Assembly (NCBI GenBank): GCA_002368155.1
Contig: AP018180.1
Span: 2,699,947-2,763,946 of the forward strand
From: Nostoc carneum NIES-2107
Lineage (GTDB): Bacteria; Cyanobacteriota; Cyanobacteriia; Cyanobacteriales; Nostocaceae
Reading direction: 5' to 3'
Length of the DNA: 64,000 nt
How positions within the stretch are numbered: the first letter of the stretch is position 1; the number at the start of each line of letters is the position of its first letter. Below, one piece after another: positions 18,755 through 28,446 of the stretch. Both the position numbers and the translations under genes were made by a program. The notes under the pieces were generated by a model. That model searched no databases. It saw nothing but the letters and a program-made list of their open reading frames with translations, and was not told the DNA's origin.

Positions 18755-18866
18755 CACATCAATAATATTCTAGAGGGCAAGGCAATGCCTTGCCCCTACA
18801 ATCTGTCGCATTCTTTTTTCAAATTGGTATCACATCAAGCGTAATTTTAAATTTTGAATTGGTATT
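18755..18866. repeat. Palindromic element, family B (copy 1)
   Basis: Contains arms GGGCAAGGCA and TGCCTTGCCC (18775-18795) preceded by CACATCAATA and followed by ATCTGTCGC and a T6 run. It matches, in inverse orientation, 27917-27990, and shares the ATCTGTCGC/TTTTTT part with 28835-28946. TTTGAATTGGTATTA occurs at its right end and again near 27976. Confidence 0.65.
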
Positions 18867-21099
18867 AATAGTTCTGCAATCGCTGTTGTAATCTTGTGTA
18901 TCGCTGTTTATCATCACTGGAGCGCACAGTTAGGGATATGGCTTTTTTAGAGCCAATCACAACTGCCAACTTTTTAGCGCGAGTTAGCCCAGTGTAAAAC
19001 AGGTTCCGCGACAGCATCATATAGTGCTGCATATATAGTGGCAAAATTACCACTGGATACTCACTGCCTTGAGATTTATGAATTGTGGTGGCGAATGCTA
19101 GGGATATTTCATTTAGGTCAGCATAATCGTAAACTACTAAGCGCTCGCCATACTGCACTGTCACTTCCTGCTCCTCTGTATCAATACCAGCAATAATTCC
19201 CAAATCCCCATTGAAAACTTCGCGGTTGTAGTCGTTCATTTGCTGAATAATGCGATCGCCTACACGTAAAGTCATCCCACTCCTAGTAATCTCAACCTTG
19301 TCGGGGCTGGGAGGGTTAATTAGCTGTTGCAATACAGTATTCAGGTTGCGAGTGCCTACAACTCCGCGTGTCATTGGGGAAAGTACTTGCACATCGGTAG
19401 CGGCATTAAATCCTAAGCGAGGAATCAAGTCTGTAATCAACTCGCAAATCGTTTGTACTCCATGTTCTGGTTCAAATCCTCCCCCATGCCACAGACAATC
19501 AGACACCGGCTGATCGGAAATTGGCTCAATTGTGGGAGATTGTCCACGATTAATTTGATGTGCGGCGGTAACAATTGCGCTTTGCTGGGCTTGCCTAAAT
19601 ACCTGTGTTAAGCGCACTACTGGCACTTGCCGAGAATTGATCAAATCAGCCAGTACTTGCCCTGGCCCCACTGAGGGTAACTGATCGATATCTCCCACTA
19701 ATAATAGTTGAGCGCCAGCCGCCACAGCATTTATTAAAGAATACGCCAAGAATAAATCCAGCATTGATGCTTCATCAGCAATAATCGCCTGGTGAGGCAA
19801 AGGATTGTGATTGTCGCACTTAAAACTCATGGTTTTTGGTTCAAATTCCAGTAAGCGATGTATTGTCTTCGCTTCTAGCCCAGTCATTTCACCCAGTCTT
19901 TGAGCCGCCCTGCCAGTTGGTGCCGCTAAAGCAATAGATTTGCCCATTGCCTTCCATAAGCTGACTATGGTGTGGGTAGTAAAGGTTTTACCTACACCAG
20001 GGCCGCCTGTCAAAATCATTACAGGAGAATAAGCTGCCATTTCTACAGCTTGTTGCTGCTGTTCTGAAAGCTGAATTTTCTGGCTGCTGGTAAATCGCTC
20101 TAGCCAAGCCCTTACTCTAGGAATATCTTGTGCTACAGGTTGACTCAAACGCCGAGAGATGAGTTGTGCTAAATTTTCCTCAGTGTGGTAGTAAGTTGGC
20201 TTGTAACACAGTACAGTTTTCTCTGGTGTTTTCTCTCGGATTAAGTCATCTTTGAGTGCCATGTCTTTAATAGTTTGAGCAATGGCAGATTCTTGTGGCT
20301 GATGCTCATCAGTGGTGAGTAATTTAATCACACTCTCAGTCAATTCGCTATCTGGTAAGTAGCAATGCCCATCTTCTGCGGCTGCACTCAAAGCATGAAT
20401 AATACCTGCACAATATCTAAACTCACTATCTGGCGCGATTCCGATATTACGAGCAATTTTATCGGCAGTCAAAAATCCAATCCCATAGATATCAGCTGCT
20501 AGTTGGTAAGGATTTTCTGTAACTTTGGCGATCGCCTGCTCTCCGTACTGCTTATAAATTTTTACTGCGTATGTCGTAGAAACACCATGCCCTTGCAAAA
20601 ATACCATAACTTCTTTAATGGCTTTTTGCGTTTCCCAAGCGTTTTTGATTAACTTAATGCGCTTTTTGGCTATCCCTGGAACTTCAATCAATCGCTCAAT
20701 TTGATGTTCAATAATCTCTAAGGTTTCCTGTCCAAAGTGGGCAACAATGCGTTTAGCTGTGACTGGCCCCACACCTTTAATCAGTCCACTACCCAGATAC
20801 TTCTCAATTCCCGTGAGTGTTGCTGGTTTAGTTTCCTGATAATTGACGACTTGAAACTGGGGGCCATACTGGGGATGCTCGCGCCAAAAACCTGTGAGTT
20901 GCAGTGTTTGTCCTGGTTGAATATTTGCAAAGCTACCAGTAATTGTGGTCAAGTCCTTAGCATGAGGACGTACCAGCCTCGCTACCGTGTAGCCTGATTC
21001 CTCTGAGTAAAAAGTCAGGCGTTCTACTACTCCGGTGATAGTTTCGTAGTTAGGTGAGGCGTTGATTGTTTGCTGTTGATGGGTTGGGGAAGTGGACAT
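18865..21099 (-). CDS. recD2: RecD2-type SF1B DNA helicase
   Basis: 744 residues. The N-terminal portion carries helix-hairpin-helix-like segments (KGVGPVTAKRIVAHFG, EVPGIAKKRI, YGIGFLTADKIA) typical of RecD2 but not of RecBCD RecD. The helicase core follows: Walker A GGPGVGKTFTT near 362, DEAS near 442, GDIDQLPSVGPGQ, TQVFRQ, and the C-terminal TIHKSQGSEYPVVILP and LFYTGLTRAKKL motifs. It is a 5'-3' DNA helicase/translocase for repair or recombination acting without RecBC. Length agrees with the family. It is monocistronic, with repeats on both sides. Confidence 0.93.
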   Translation of the reverse strand: MSTSPTHQQQTINASPNYETITGVVERLTFYSEESGYTVARLVRPHAKDLTTITGSFANIQPGQTLQLTGFWREHPQYGPQFQVVNYQETKPATLTGIEKYLGSGLIKGVGPVTAKRIVAHFGQETLEIIEHQIERLIEVPGIAKKRIKLIKNAWETQKAIKEVMVFLQGHGVSTTYAVKIYKQYGEQAIAKVTENPYQLAADIYGIGFLTADKIARNIGIAPDSEFRYCAGIIHALSAAAEDGHCYLPDSELTESVIKLLTTDEHQPQESAIAQTIKDMALKDDLIREKTPEKTVLCYKPTYYHTEENLAQLISRRLSQPVAQDIPRVRAWLERFTSSQKIQLSEQQQQAVEMAAYSPVMILTGGPGVGKTFTTHTIVSLWKAMGKSIALAAPTGRAAQRLGEMTGLEAKTIHRLLEFEPKTMSFKCDNHNPLPHQAIIADEASMLDLFLAYSLINAVAAGAQLLLVGDIDQLPSVGPGQVLADLINSRQVPVVRLTQVFRQAQQSAIVTAAHQINRGQSPTIEPISDQPVSDCLWHGGGFEPEHGVQTICELITDLIPRLGFNAATDVQVLSPMTRGVVGTRNLNTVLQQLINPPSPDKVEITRSGMTLRVGDRIIQQMNDYNREVFNGDLGIIAGIDTEEQEVTVQYGERLVVYDYADLNEISLAFATTIHKSQGSEYPVVILPLYMQHYMMLSRNLFYTGLTRAKKLAVVIGSKKAISLTVRSSDDKQRYTRLQQRLQNY

Positions 21100-21177
21100 T
21101 GCTCAATTAAAAATGCCGCACATCATTATAAGCATAGAAATAAAATCATTATAGTACATAGATACTATTTTATTGGC

Positions 21178-21262
21178 GGGCATGGGGCATAGGGCATAGG
21201 GCATGAGGCATTTCTTTCTCCCCCTCTGCTCCCTCTGCCCCCCTGCTCCCTCTGCTCACCAA
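21178..21262. repeat. G-rich/C-rich low-complexity spacer
   Basis: GGGCATGGGGCATAGGGCAT-type units followed by CCCCCTCTGCTCCCTCTGCC-type units between recD2 and the oxidoreductase gene; related in composition to the interiors of family A elements. No coding or clear terminator function seen. Confidence 0.5.
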
Positions 21263-21280
21263 CGCGACTGTATATTTTTA

Positions 21281-22831
21281 TTAGCTCAAAGCCCCTATCT
21301 CCTTCAACAGAGCTAAATGCTTACTCACAGGAGCCAGGGTATTAGCAACAATCATCCCACTAGCGGCAACAGCTGGTAAACCGATGCCGGGGAATGTGGA
21401 ATCGCCGCAGCACATCAACCCTGCTAAGGGTGTACCATGACCAGGAAATAAACCAGAGGCGGCAGAAATTGCAGGGCCGTAAGAACCACGATGACGACGT
21501 AAAAAACGTTCGTGGGTAAGAGGTGTACCAACCAAGGTGATTTCGCAACGGGTGCGGATATCGGGAATGATGCGTTCTAAAGCTTGCCACATTACCTCAG
21601 CGCGCGATCGCTTTTGTTGTTCATATTCCTGACTTCTCCTATCCATCCCTTGCCAAAGTGCGTAGGGTTCATTTCCTGGGGTGTAAACGTGAATTACGTG
21701 CTTACCTGGGGGTGCAAGGGATGGATCGAGTATTGAGGGGATTGATACCAGCACGACATTTTGCGGTGCAGTGATACCCAATTGCCAATCATTCACCACA
21801 ATATAATGGCAAGCTAAATCTGCTGGTAAACCTTGAGCATCAATACCTAAATGCAGATGCATAAAGCTGTCACATTCTGGTGTGGCTTGGCGTTGGTTGC
21901 GAAATTTTTCTGGTAAAGCCCCTTGTGGTAGTAATTTCAATGTATCCCACACCGCAGCATTAGACACAACCGCCCGCCGTGCGCGAATTTCTGCACCATC
22001 ACGCAACCTCACACCAACTGCTCTATTTCCTTCTACCAAAACTTGCTCAACATGAGCGCCTAACATTAATTTTCCGCCATGTTTTTCTAGTCCCTGCACC
22101 AGTGCATTGACCAAAGCACCACTACCACCGACAGGGTAATCTAAAGTGACTCCGGGTTTGTACCAGTCAGCAAACATAAATGCTACCTCGGCCGCGTTAG
22201 TCCCCGATGCTGGTAGCCCCGAGAGCAGAAAACATAGTAAGTTTAGCCAATTGCTAATGAAGCGATCACGGACAACATCATCCATAATGCGGGAGAAGGG
22301 CCCCGTTAATTTCATCATATTGCCAGCGTGTTGAGCCAAAGATGGCGCAAATCTGCCCACAGTTAAAGCCGCACCTAGATCCCAGCGTAATGCAGCTGAA
22401 GGGAGAGCGATCGCAGCTTGGGCTAGTGGTGTCATCACCTCTTGCAAGTGTCGCCATTCAGACACCGCATCTTCCCCCCGCAGCCTAGCCAGTACTTCAC
22501 AAAACTGTTCTGCACCAACAGATGTATCAAAATCACCCTCCGGTAGGCGACAGCCCCAAGTATCATAGGTCACACAAGGCAAATCAACCCCAATTACATC
22601 TAATACTTGTCGCAAAGGATTCACAGAAGGACTGTCAGACAACCCAGAATAAAGAGAAGGCCCCGAATCAAACTTAAATCCTTGACGTTCAAAACTGTGC
22701 GCCGCCCCACCAGCAATTGTATGACTCTCACACACAATCACATCAAAGCCATAGCGAGCCAGAACAGCCGCACAACTCAAACCTCCTACACCACTACCAA
22801 TTACAACTACATCTGTTTGGTTCATAGCCAT
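21281..22831 (-). CDS. CRTISO/phytoene-desaturase-like FAD oxidoreductase
   Basis: 516 residues. The N-terminal dinucleotide-binding fold VVVIGSGVGGLSCAAVLARYG is followed by GGAAHSFERQGFKFDSGPSLYSG, the pattern of the carotenoid isomerase/desaturase amine-oxidase-like family; the C-terminal FAD motif is CCGDSTFPGIGLPAVAASG. CRTISO members isomerise poly-cis carotenoids and carotenoid desaturases dehydrogenate them; the exact substrate here cannot be told. AGGAAAG lies about nine bases before the ATG. The C-terminal Pro-Gly motif argues for the CRTISO branch over CrtP/CrtQ. The next gene upstream (CYTH) is 67 bp away on the same strand. Confidence 0.82.
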   Translation of the reverse strand: MAMNQTDVVVIGSGVGGLSCAAVLARYGFDVIVCESHTIAGGAAHSFERQGFKFDSGPSLYSGLSDSPSVNPLRQVLDVIGVDLPCVTYDTWGCRLPEGDFDTSVGAEQFCEVLARLRGEDAVSEWRHLQEVMTPLAQAAIALPSAALRWDLGAALTVGRFAPSLAQHAGNMMKLTGPFSRIMDDVVRDRFISNWLNLLCFLLSGLPASGTNAAEVAFMFADWYKPGVTLDYPVGGSGALVNALVQGLEKHGGKLMLGAHVEQVLVEGNRAVGVRLRDGAEIRARRAVVSNAAVWDTLKLLPQGALPEKFRNQRQATPECDSFMHLHLGIDAQGLPADLACHYIVVNDWQLGITAPQNVVLVSIPSILDPSLAPPGKHVIHVYTPGNEPYALWQGMDRRSQEYEQQKRSRAEVMWQALERIIPDIRTRCEITLVGTPLTHERFLRRHRGSYGPAISAASGLFPGHGTPLAGLMCCGDSTFPGIGLPAVAASGMIVANTLAPVSKHLALLKEIGALS

Positions 22832-22898
22832 TAGTCATAACTTTCCTAAGAAATCGTAATTTTTGCCAGGACAAGGATAGTTTTAAAATGTTTTATAA

Positions 22899-23363
22899 CT
22901 ACCATTGTGAGAAAGGATGTTGAGCTAAATTACTATTAAAATACTTAGGATCATGGGAAACTTCTTCGCCGACCCAAATTGGTAGTTCAAATTGCTGTTG
23001 CTCGTGGCTGAGTTCAACTTCTGCTAATATCAATCCTTTATTAACACCATCAAACTCATCTATTTCCCATATTAAATTACCGTATGCTATTTTGTAGCGA
23101 GTTTTTTCTATTAGAGGCTTTTCGCACAAAGTATTTAGCATTTCGCGAGCATCTTCTAGTGGAATTGGATATTCAAACTCTGACCGACTATATTGAACAG
23201 TCTTGCCTTTAATTGTTAAATATGCCTGGTTACCTGCTATCCGAACGCGGACAGTCGCTTCTTTTTTTGTAGAAATATATCCTTGAATATATAAACTACC
23301 CTCAGCTAGGTGTCTCCAACTATCTCCTTGAACTAAAAATTTTCTCTCGATTTCTGCTGCCAT
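22899..23363 (-). CDS. CYTH-domain triphosphate tunnel phosphatase
   Basis: 154 residues, starting with the signature EIERKFL. Alternating charged beta strands (TVRVRIAGNQAYLTIKGK, RSEFEYPIP, EKTRYKIAY, WEIDEFDG, LILAEVEL) line the tunnel of CYTH/triphosphate tunnel metalloenzymes. The family hydrolyses inorganic triphosphate or related substrates with Mg or Mn. The size matches the short bacterial form. No strong Shine-Dalgarno sequence precedes the ATG. Confidence 0.9.
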   Translation of the reverse strand: MAAEIERKFLVQGDSWRHLAEGSLYIQGYISTKKEATVRVRIAGNQAYLTIKGKTVQYSRSEFEYPIPLEDAREMLNTLCEKPLIEKTRYKIAYGNLIWEIDEFDGVNKGLILAEVELSHEQQQFELPIWVGEEVSHDPKYFNSNLAQHPFSQW

Positions 23364-23476
23364 TATGATTAATAATAGATGTCATAGATATTTAAATTTA
23401 CCAATAATTCCTAAATTGTGGCAACCAAAATATCTATTTAAATTGATTTTTGAAAAATCTCAGCAAAAGCTTTGGT

Positions 23477-23503
23477 GGTGCGTTAAACCAAGGCTAACGC
23501 ACC
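23477..23503. repeat. Hairpin GGTGCGTTA/TAACGCACC
   Basis: A 9-bp inverted repeat with a 9-nt loop, 60 nt downstream of the small minus-strand gene at 23563. The same TAACGCACC palindrome occurs at 36134-36162. It could act as a weak terminator or be a dispersed repeat. Confidence 0.5.
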
Positions 23504-23562
23504 CTACTGGCTAGACATGATAGTCGTTAAGAGTAGCTGTGTTAGCTCTGCTATATCATGCT

Positions 23563-23820
23563 TTATAACCCGTTAATATTGGGATGAATTCCTAATTCTT
23601 TTTTAGATTTTTTCAACTGCTTCCATACTTTTTTGATTTGCAGATAAGCTTCTTCTGGTGAAAGTTTACCGCTAGTTTCCAAGCAGGAGATATAAGCGAC
23701 TTTTTGAGAAAACTCTTGGAGATTCGCATTAAATAATAAGGTTTCTGGTTTTATTTGACCGTAGTAACGACTGCGAGGATAGATAAAGTTGTCTTTGATA
23801 ATGCGGTTTGATTCTGTCAT
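23563..23820 (-). CDS. Conserved small cyanobacterial protein
   Basis: 85 residues, with FIYPRSRYYGQIKPETLLFNANLQEFSQKVAYISCLETSGKLSPEEAYLQIKKVWKQLKKSKKEL. I recognise this as a family widespread in cyanobacteria and of unknown function (possibly the one listed as DUF7219). It is helical and basic at the C-terminus, with no signal peptide or membrane segment. AGAGG occurs about 12 bases before the ATG. Confidence 0.7.
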   Translation of the reverse strand: MTESNRIIKDNFIYPRSRYYGQIKPETLLFNANLQEFSQKVAYISCLETSGKLSPEEAYLQIKKVWKQLKKSKKELGIHPNINGL

Positions 23821-24815
23821 AATAACCTCTTGTCTCTCAGAAAAAAATTCAATAATTATCTAAAAATCTGAATTCACAATCACTATCCTTAACTACTGTA
23901 AATCATTATTGAGGTTGATGGGAGCGCACCATGAAAGCGTGAAAAATTTTCTATGTTTAAATCCATATTGAGCGAGAAGCTTTCCTGATGGCTTTCCTAT
24001 AAGTTTTATTACAGCATCAGCCGCAGACTGTACTAAACTCACCATTATTAGTTTTTCCAATTTCTCCTGAGACTTATACTTATCATGCCTAGAGCCATTG
24101 GCAAAAATCTTGAGATATGTAAATTGTTAGGAGATTTTAGCATTGCTAAACCCCTAAAATTTATCACTTAGGTATTTTTGCTATGATGAAACAGCTATGT
24201 CATTATCCATCTGTCAGCTAAACTGAATTATTGAGGCGATCGCGTAGCTACATAGAGTATAGCTAGTAAATATTTTAACTACTAAATTATAGATGGTAAC
24301 CTTGGTAATAAAGCTTATAGAAAGCGACTGGAGAAGTTATTAAAAACCGATGCTCAAGTGACAAACGTGAGAATAAATATGGATGCAGCATCAGCTACTC
24401 CACCAGTAGCAATGCTTTTCGTGCTTTACAGCTTACGTCTAACACAAACTACTAAACTATTCGTTGTATTTGAGATTGCTAGCCAGTTGTATTGTAGCGA
24501 TGACCAAAAGCTGTAGGTTGGTTGTAGAGTAATTCTACAGATATGGTTCCACAACTGGCGATTTGTAGGTTTTCTTTTCTGTAGATATCTCATTTAAACT
24601 CTAAAACAGCGACTTGTGGTGCCAAATTGGCAAATTCTTTGACGTAGTACTATTACTCCTATCTTTGTGATTATCTTTGGGCAAATTTTAGCTGGCGATC
24701 GCAAAGCACGTACAATAATGTTCGGTTATCACTCATCTGCATCTAATAGTGATTAGCCAGAATGTATTAGTGCAAGCAATTGCACTGTTACAAAAGCTAA
24801 TTACAGAGGTAAACT
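23821..24815. other. Gene-poor 1-kb spacer
   Basis: No ORF with plausible coding features was found on either strand. AT-rich, with single HIP1-like sites. It presumably holds the promoter of the small gene at 24816; a small RNA cannot be excluded from sequence alone. Confidence 0.4.
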
Positions 24816-24998
24816 ATGTTTCCTTTTTGGGGTAACCCCTGTTATGGAAGCGAACCCATTTCGCGCAAAGCTAGCTTAGAACGGAAATTAAAATTCTTGC
24901 TTTGGCTACGAGATGATTTAGAATCCAGATTGGCTGGTATTAATGCTTCTATTGATACCATTCGCCAGCAAATAGAACGTTCAGATTCAGCTGCTTAG
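24816..24998 (+). CDS. Small conserved-looking coiled-coil protein
   Basis: 60 residues from ATG with AGAGG six bases upstream. The N-terminus MFPFWGNPCYGSEPISRKAS is followed by an amphipathic helix (LERKLKFLLWLRDDLESRLAGINASIDTIRQQI) with heptad spacing, so it may dimerise or bind a partner. No known function. The ribosome binding site and composition support a real gene despite the short length. Confidence 0.6.
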   Translation: MFPFWGNPCYGSEPISRKASLERKLKFLLWLRDDLESRLAGINASIDTIRQQIERSDSAA

Positions 24999-25202
24999 AA
25001 CTTACTTCTTGCTGATGTTTTAGTTAAGCCAATGTAACTACTTTGTGGCTGGGCGCTGTCAATGAGCTGCATTTTTTGCAAGAGATGGGCAAAGGGAAAA
25101 GGTTAAAGGAGAAAGGAAAAATACAAAATCTTTCCCCTTCCCCCTCCACCTTTTCCCAACTTCTGCAAGAAGTCTAACATTACCAGTCTTTTTACAACGC
25201 TC

Positions 25203-26749
25203 GTAAGGATTCAGGCCGAAACTTGAGGTATTAAAGATGGGGTCTGCACAGTAAGGTCAAGCATTGCTTTGATAGCTTGATCAAAAAACTTAATGACAGA
25301 ACGTCCTTGACGACGACAAGTTTGAATAACCGTCAATAAATTGGCAGTATCTTGAAACCGCTCCATAGAACGAGAACCACCACTAACTTTTCGTTTTGTT
25401 ACCGCTAAACGTAACGTTCGTTCGGCTAAATTATTATCAGGGGGTATCTCCGGGTGGTCTAAAAAATACCACCACTGATGAGCTTTATTGAGTAAGGAGC
25501 GTAGAAGTTTACCCGCCTCTCCGCCGGCTTTATCAATCCATGAATGAATAGTTACTTCAACTTTTCCTCTAAACTCGGATGCCCAAATCAAGAAGTCATC
25601 AAGGTTTTTGTTTTGTTGGAATAAAGCATAGTTTTTAAAACCTTCATCTATCAGGCTAATAAATATTGTCCCAATCTCTTGGTTATTTAAACCAGGAAGT
25701 TTAATCAGTTTCTTGAAGTGACGACGTAAATGTGCCTGACATTTCTGTTGAGCTTTCACCGGATAACCGTTATAGGCGCTAAAATCATCAGAACTGAGTA
25801 CACCCTCATAGCTAGAACCCAGGATAGATTCTAATTCGGCGCGAGAACGAGTATCAGCCGCATGAAATAAAGCAAAGTCAGTATTAGCAAAAATCCACAA
25901 CCATTCTTTTACACCTTTGACTACCCAAGGTGTTTCATCTGAATGAACATTCGGTTGGGTTTGTTTTATCCACTCTTTGAGACTATCAATACTTTCTCGC
26001 ACTGCACTATCTATTCTTTCATTTGTGGCTACTAATGTTCCTACTCCAATTTTTATTTGACCCAGTTCCCACAACAGTTCTTGTTGTTTTTCATAGGGTA
26101 AATGTCCGTAATTATTGATCCATCCTAAGAAAGCTTGCAGTCTGATTCCTATATCTTGTCCCGGTACTATCTCTTGTGACCAGTCTGCTTTTTGTGTTTC
26201 CCCACACTCACTGCAAATACAGGTATATCTTTGATATTCTACTATTTCAATTGGCCTCTCCACCAACTGCGCTACTTGCTGGGTTTCGATTTTTATTGGT
26301 TCGCCACTGAATTCTCTTTGACCACAGCATCTACACAGTTGCGGTCTTAATATCTCAAATCTATCTACTCTGCCGAATCCCTTTCTTGTTTTTCCCTGGT
26401 GTCCTGGTTGTCCTCCTGGCTTTCGTTTTGGAGTCTTGTCCTCTTCTTGTGCTTCCTCAAGTTTCTTTTCTGATTTTTTGACTATATCCCCCGATGGTGG
26501 TTTCGATGATGTTTTACTATCTAGATCTCTACTGACTTTGAGTTTCTCTAATTCTTGTTCTAGTTCTAAAATTCTGGAGTTTAGTTTCATCGTCGCGATC
26601 GCCTGCTCGAAAATGATGTCCACCAGTTGTTCTCGCTCCAACTGGAGAAGCTTTTCACGCTTTAGTTTCTCAGGCAGGTCGTTTTCCATAATTGTGATAG
26701 TCCGCTTCAGATGTCACACTTGTCAATACCCCTTAACCTGAATCCTTAC
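25203..26749 (-). mobile_element. IS66-family insertion sequence, 1547 bp, complete
   Basis: Perfect 13-bp inverted repeats GTAAGGATTCAGG at both ends, flanked by the 8-bp direct repeat CAACGCTC (25195-25202 and 26750-26757). An 8-bp duplication is standard for IS66. A single transposase gene is present, without the accessory TnpA/TnpB genes of the large IS66 elements. The target was noncoding DNA next to an A/G-rich repeat. Confidence 0.95.
25211..26689 (-). CDS. IS66-family transposase (TnpC type)
   Basis: 492 residues. An N-terminal leucine-zipper-like coiled coil (~5-55) precedes SSKPPSGD and KRKPGGQPGHQGKTR, then a zinc-binding region (CRCCG, CICSECG). The catalytic domain contains HSDETPW (first D), SSDDFSAYNGY with CQAHLRRHFKKL (second D and signature), and PPDNNLAERTLR (E), followed by the C-terminal GGSRS block. 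It appears intact. The stop codon lies within the terminal inverted repeat. Confidence 0.95.
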   Translation of the reverse strand: MENDLPEKLKREKLLQLEREQLVDIIFEQAIATMKLNSRILELEQELEKLKVSRDLDSKTSSKPPSGDIVKKSEKKLEEAQEEDKTPKRKPGGQPGHQGKTRKGFGRVDRFEILRPQLCRCCGQREFSGEPIKIETQQVAQLVERPIEIVEYQRYTCICSECGETQKADWSQEIVPGQDIGIRLQAFLGWINNYGHLPYEKQQELLWELGQIKIGVGTLVATNERIDSAVRESIDSLKEWIKQTQPNVHSDETPWVVKGVKEWLWIFANTDFALFHAADTRSRAELESILGSSYEGVLSSDDFSAYNGYPVKAQQKCQAHLRRHFKKLIKLPGLNNQEIGTIFISLIDEGFKNYALFQQNKNLDDFLIWASEFRGKVEVTIHSWIDKAGGEAGKLLRSLLNKAHQWWYFLDHPEIPPDNNLAERTLRLAVTKRKVSGGSRSMERFQDTANLLTVIQTCRRQGRSVIKFFDQAIKAMLDLTVQTPSLIPQVSA

Positions 26750-26959
26750 CAACGCTCTGTCACTAAGTAGCGTACCAAGATATCTGCATTACTGAAAAAT
26801 TAGGCATATATAAAGCTGCGCTACTTTGCTTAATTGTGCTTATATTCTTTAAGTCAATATTAAAACTACTTACCTATTTTAGCTCTAAAGATAGAGACAT
26901 TTTTCAAAAGTTGCAGCACACTGGTAAGAGCAACTTTTAGTTCCAATCATGGTGTGAAA

Positions 26960-27892
26960 ATGTGGCTAAAATATGGTGTAGATAGAGATGGTATATTAGT
27001 AAGTATCGAAGATATCAGTAGTGGTAAAACTACACTTAAGTGCCCTTATTGTCAGGGTGATTTAATTGCTAAGAAAGGCAAGGTTAAAGAACATCATTTT
27101 GCTCATAATGAAGAGACTTGCCGCCCTGTAGCTAACCGAGAATTTCCCACTCTACCACTGTATGATAATTTTAATATTCAACTATCTGGCAAGGATGTGG
27201 CACAGTTAAAATTGCTGTGGCAGGAGTACGGAAGGCAAAATTACTCCATAAGTTCTTATTTAGTTACTCCTGGGTTACTCAAAGCAGGAATGTTGAGAAA
27301 AAATCTGTATTTCAGCCCACCAGCATATGAATTTACGGAATTAGGTAAAATTCCTGCGGGGGCGTTAGAATTAATGCTATTCAACGAAGTTCAAGAACCC
27401 CTATTACTGAAAAAACTTTTGAAACTACAATTAGCTGCGGAACACGCACTGCACAAAAATACTCCTGATTTAGCATACAGGCTCACTGATTTAAAACTCT
27501 ACCGCGCGCAACTAAAACGTATCTTATCTTGTACATTATATTTTTTAGAAGTTCAAACCAATAAAGGCACCCTCTATAAAATAGGAGTGACTGAGCGGCA
27601 AATAACTGAAAGACTAGCAGAAGTCAAAAAAGATTTACTCGCACATTACCAAAATGTTACTATTAAGTTATTAGGAAATTGGGCTAATCGCGGTAATGTA
27701 GAATTATATTTCAAACATCGTTATCGTGACTTCAATTACAAGATACGCAGTTTAACAGAATATTATAAATTCAATCCGGAAGATATTGTAGTCGTGTTGA
27801 ACGACTTGCAACAAATAAAACTTAAAGTACTTTCGCAAATAGAAATAGATATTCTTGCCGAGAACTCTCGTTTAATTCAAATTGCTGTTTAA
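26960..27892 (+). CDS. CoiA-like zinc domain fused to GIY-YIG-type nuclease domain
   Basis: 310 residues from ATG 26960; an in-frame GTG at 26954 would add two. The N-terminal segment LKCPYCQGDLIAKKGKVKEHHFAH (~17-40) resembles the competence-protein CoiA N-terminal zinc-finger-like region. Residues ~195-280 (LYFLEVQTNKGTLYKIGVTERQITERLAEVKKDL) resemble the T5orf172/MUG113 branch of GIY-YIG nucleases, with YKIG and ERL. A DNA- or RNA-processing role is likely but the substrate is unknown. It stands alone between an IS66 element and a cluster of palindromes. Confidence 0.7.
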   Translation: MWLKYGVDRDGILVSIEDISSGKTTLKCPYCQGDLIAKKGKVKEHHFAHNEETCRPVANREFPTLPLYDNFNIQLSGKDVAQLKLLWQEYGRQNYSISSYLVTPGLLKAGMLRKNLYFSPPAYEFTELGKIPAGALELMLFNEVQEPLLLKKLLKLQLAAEHALHKNTPDLAYRLTDLKLYRAQLKRILSCTLYFLEVQTNKGTLYKIGVTERQITERLAEVKKDLLAHYQNVTIKLLGNWANRGNVELYFKHRYRDFNYKIRSLTEYYKFNPEDIVVVLNDLQQIKLKVLSQIEIDILAENSRLIQIAV

Positions 27893-27916
27893 TTAGCTCA
27901 TACCATTGTTAATAGT

Positions 27917-27990
27917 AGGTAGGGGCAAGGCACTGCCTTGCCCTCTAGAATATATTGATGTGCCGCAAACATTATTTGAATTGGTATTAG
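27917..27990. repeat. Palindromic element, family B (copy 2)
   Basis: Inverse-orientation relative of 18755-18866: GGGGCAAGGCA/TGCCTTGCCC arms, then TCTAGAATATATTGATGTG and TTTGAATTGGTATTA at its end. One base in the palindrome centre differs (A against G when aligned). Confidence 0.7.
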
Positions 27991-28446
27991 GTTTAAAAAT
28001 TCTCGTGATAGCAAGGTAGGAAGCAGCCTCAATGAGATTTGTACTCAGCACTCCTTAACGATGGACTGAAATGCGCTTACCGGGGTCTTGCTTTTTTGTC
28101 AGGACTCAGCACTATTTCGTAGAGGGTGATTTATTTACCTGCAAATAGCTGTACATTAGGCGTGAGGTTGTTTCCAGAAAATCCCTGCTCAAGTTAGCTT
28201 AGTTAAATATTTATTGAATTTTGCAATATTCACATATATTTTTTACAATTCGTTCATAATTTATCCATAGAAAAATAGATAAAATTTATACTCTCAAAAC
28301 TCGTTTATTTCTTTACTCCTACTTAGAACTAAATAGTATGATCTTCATCACTACTTAATTTAAATATGCTGATTTATATCATTGTATTAACAGTCTAAGT
28401 GATTGATATTTGAAAAGGAGATTGCAACTATTGCTTGCTTAAAATT

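Noticed and set aside
15021-21099. Treating recD2 as part of the candidate defence pair
   Set aside because: It is on the opposite strand, separated by a repeat, and RecD2 is a widespread housekeeping helicase.
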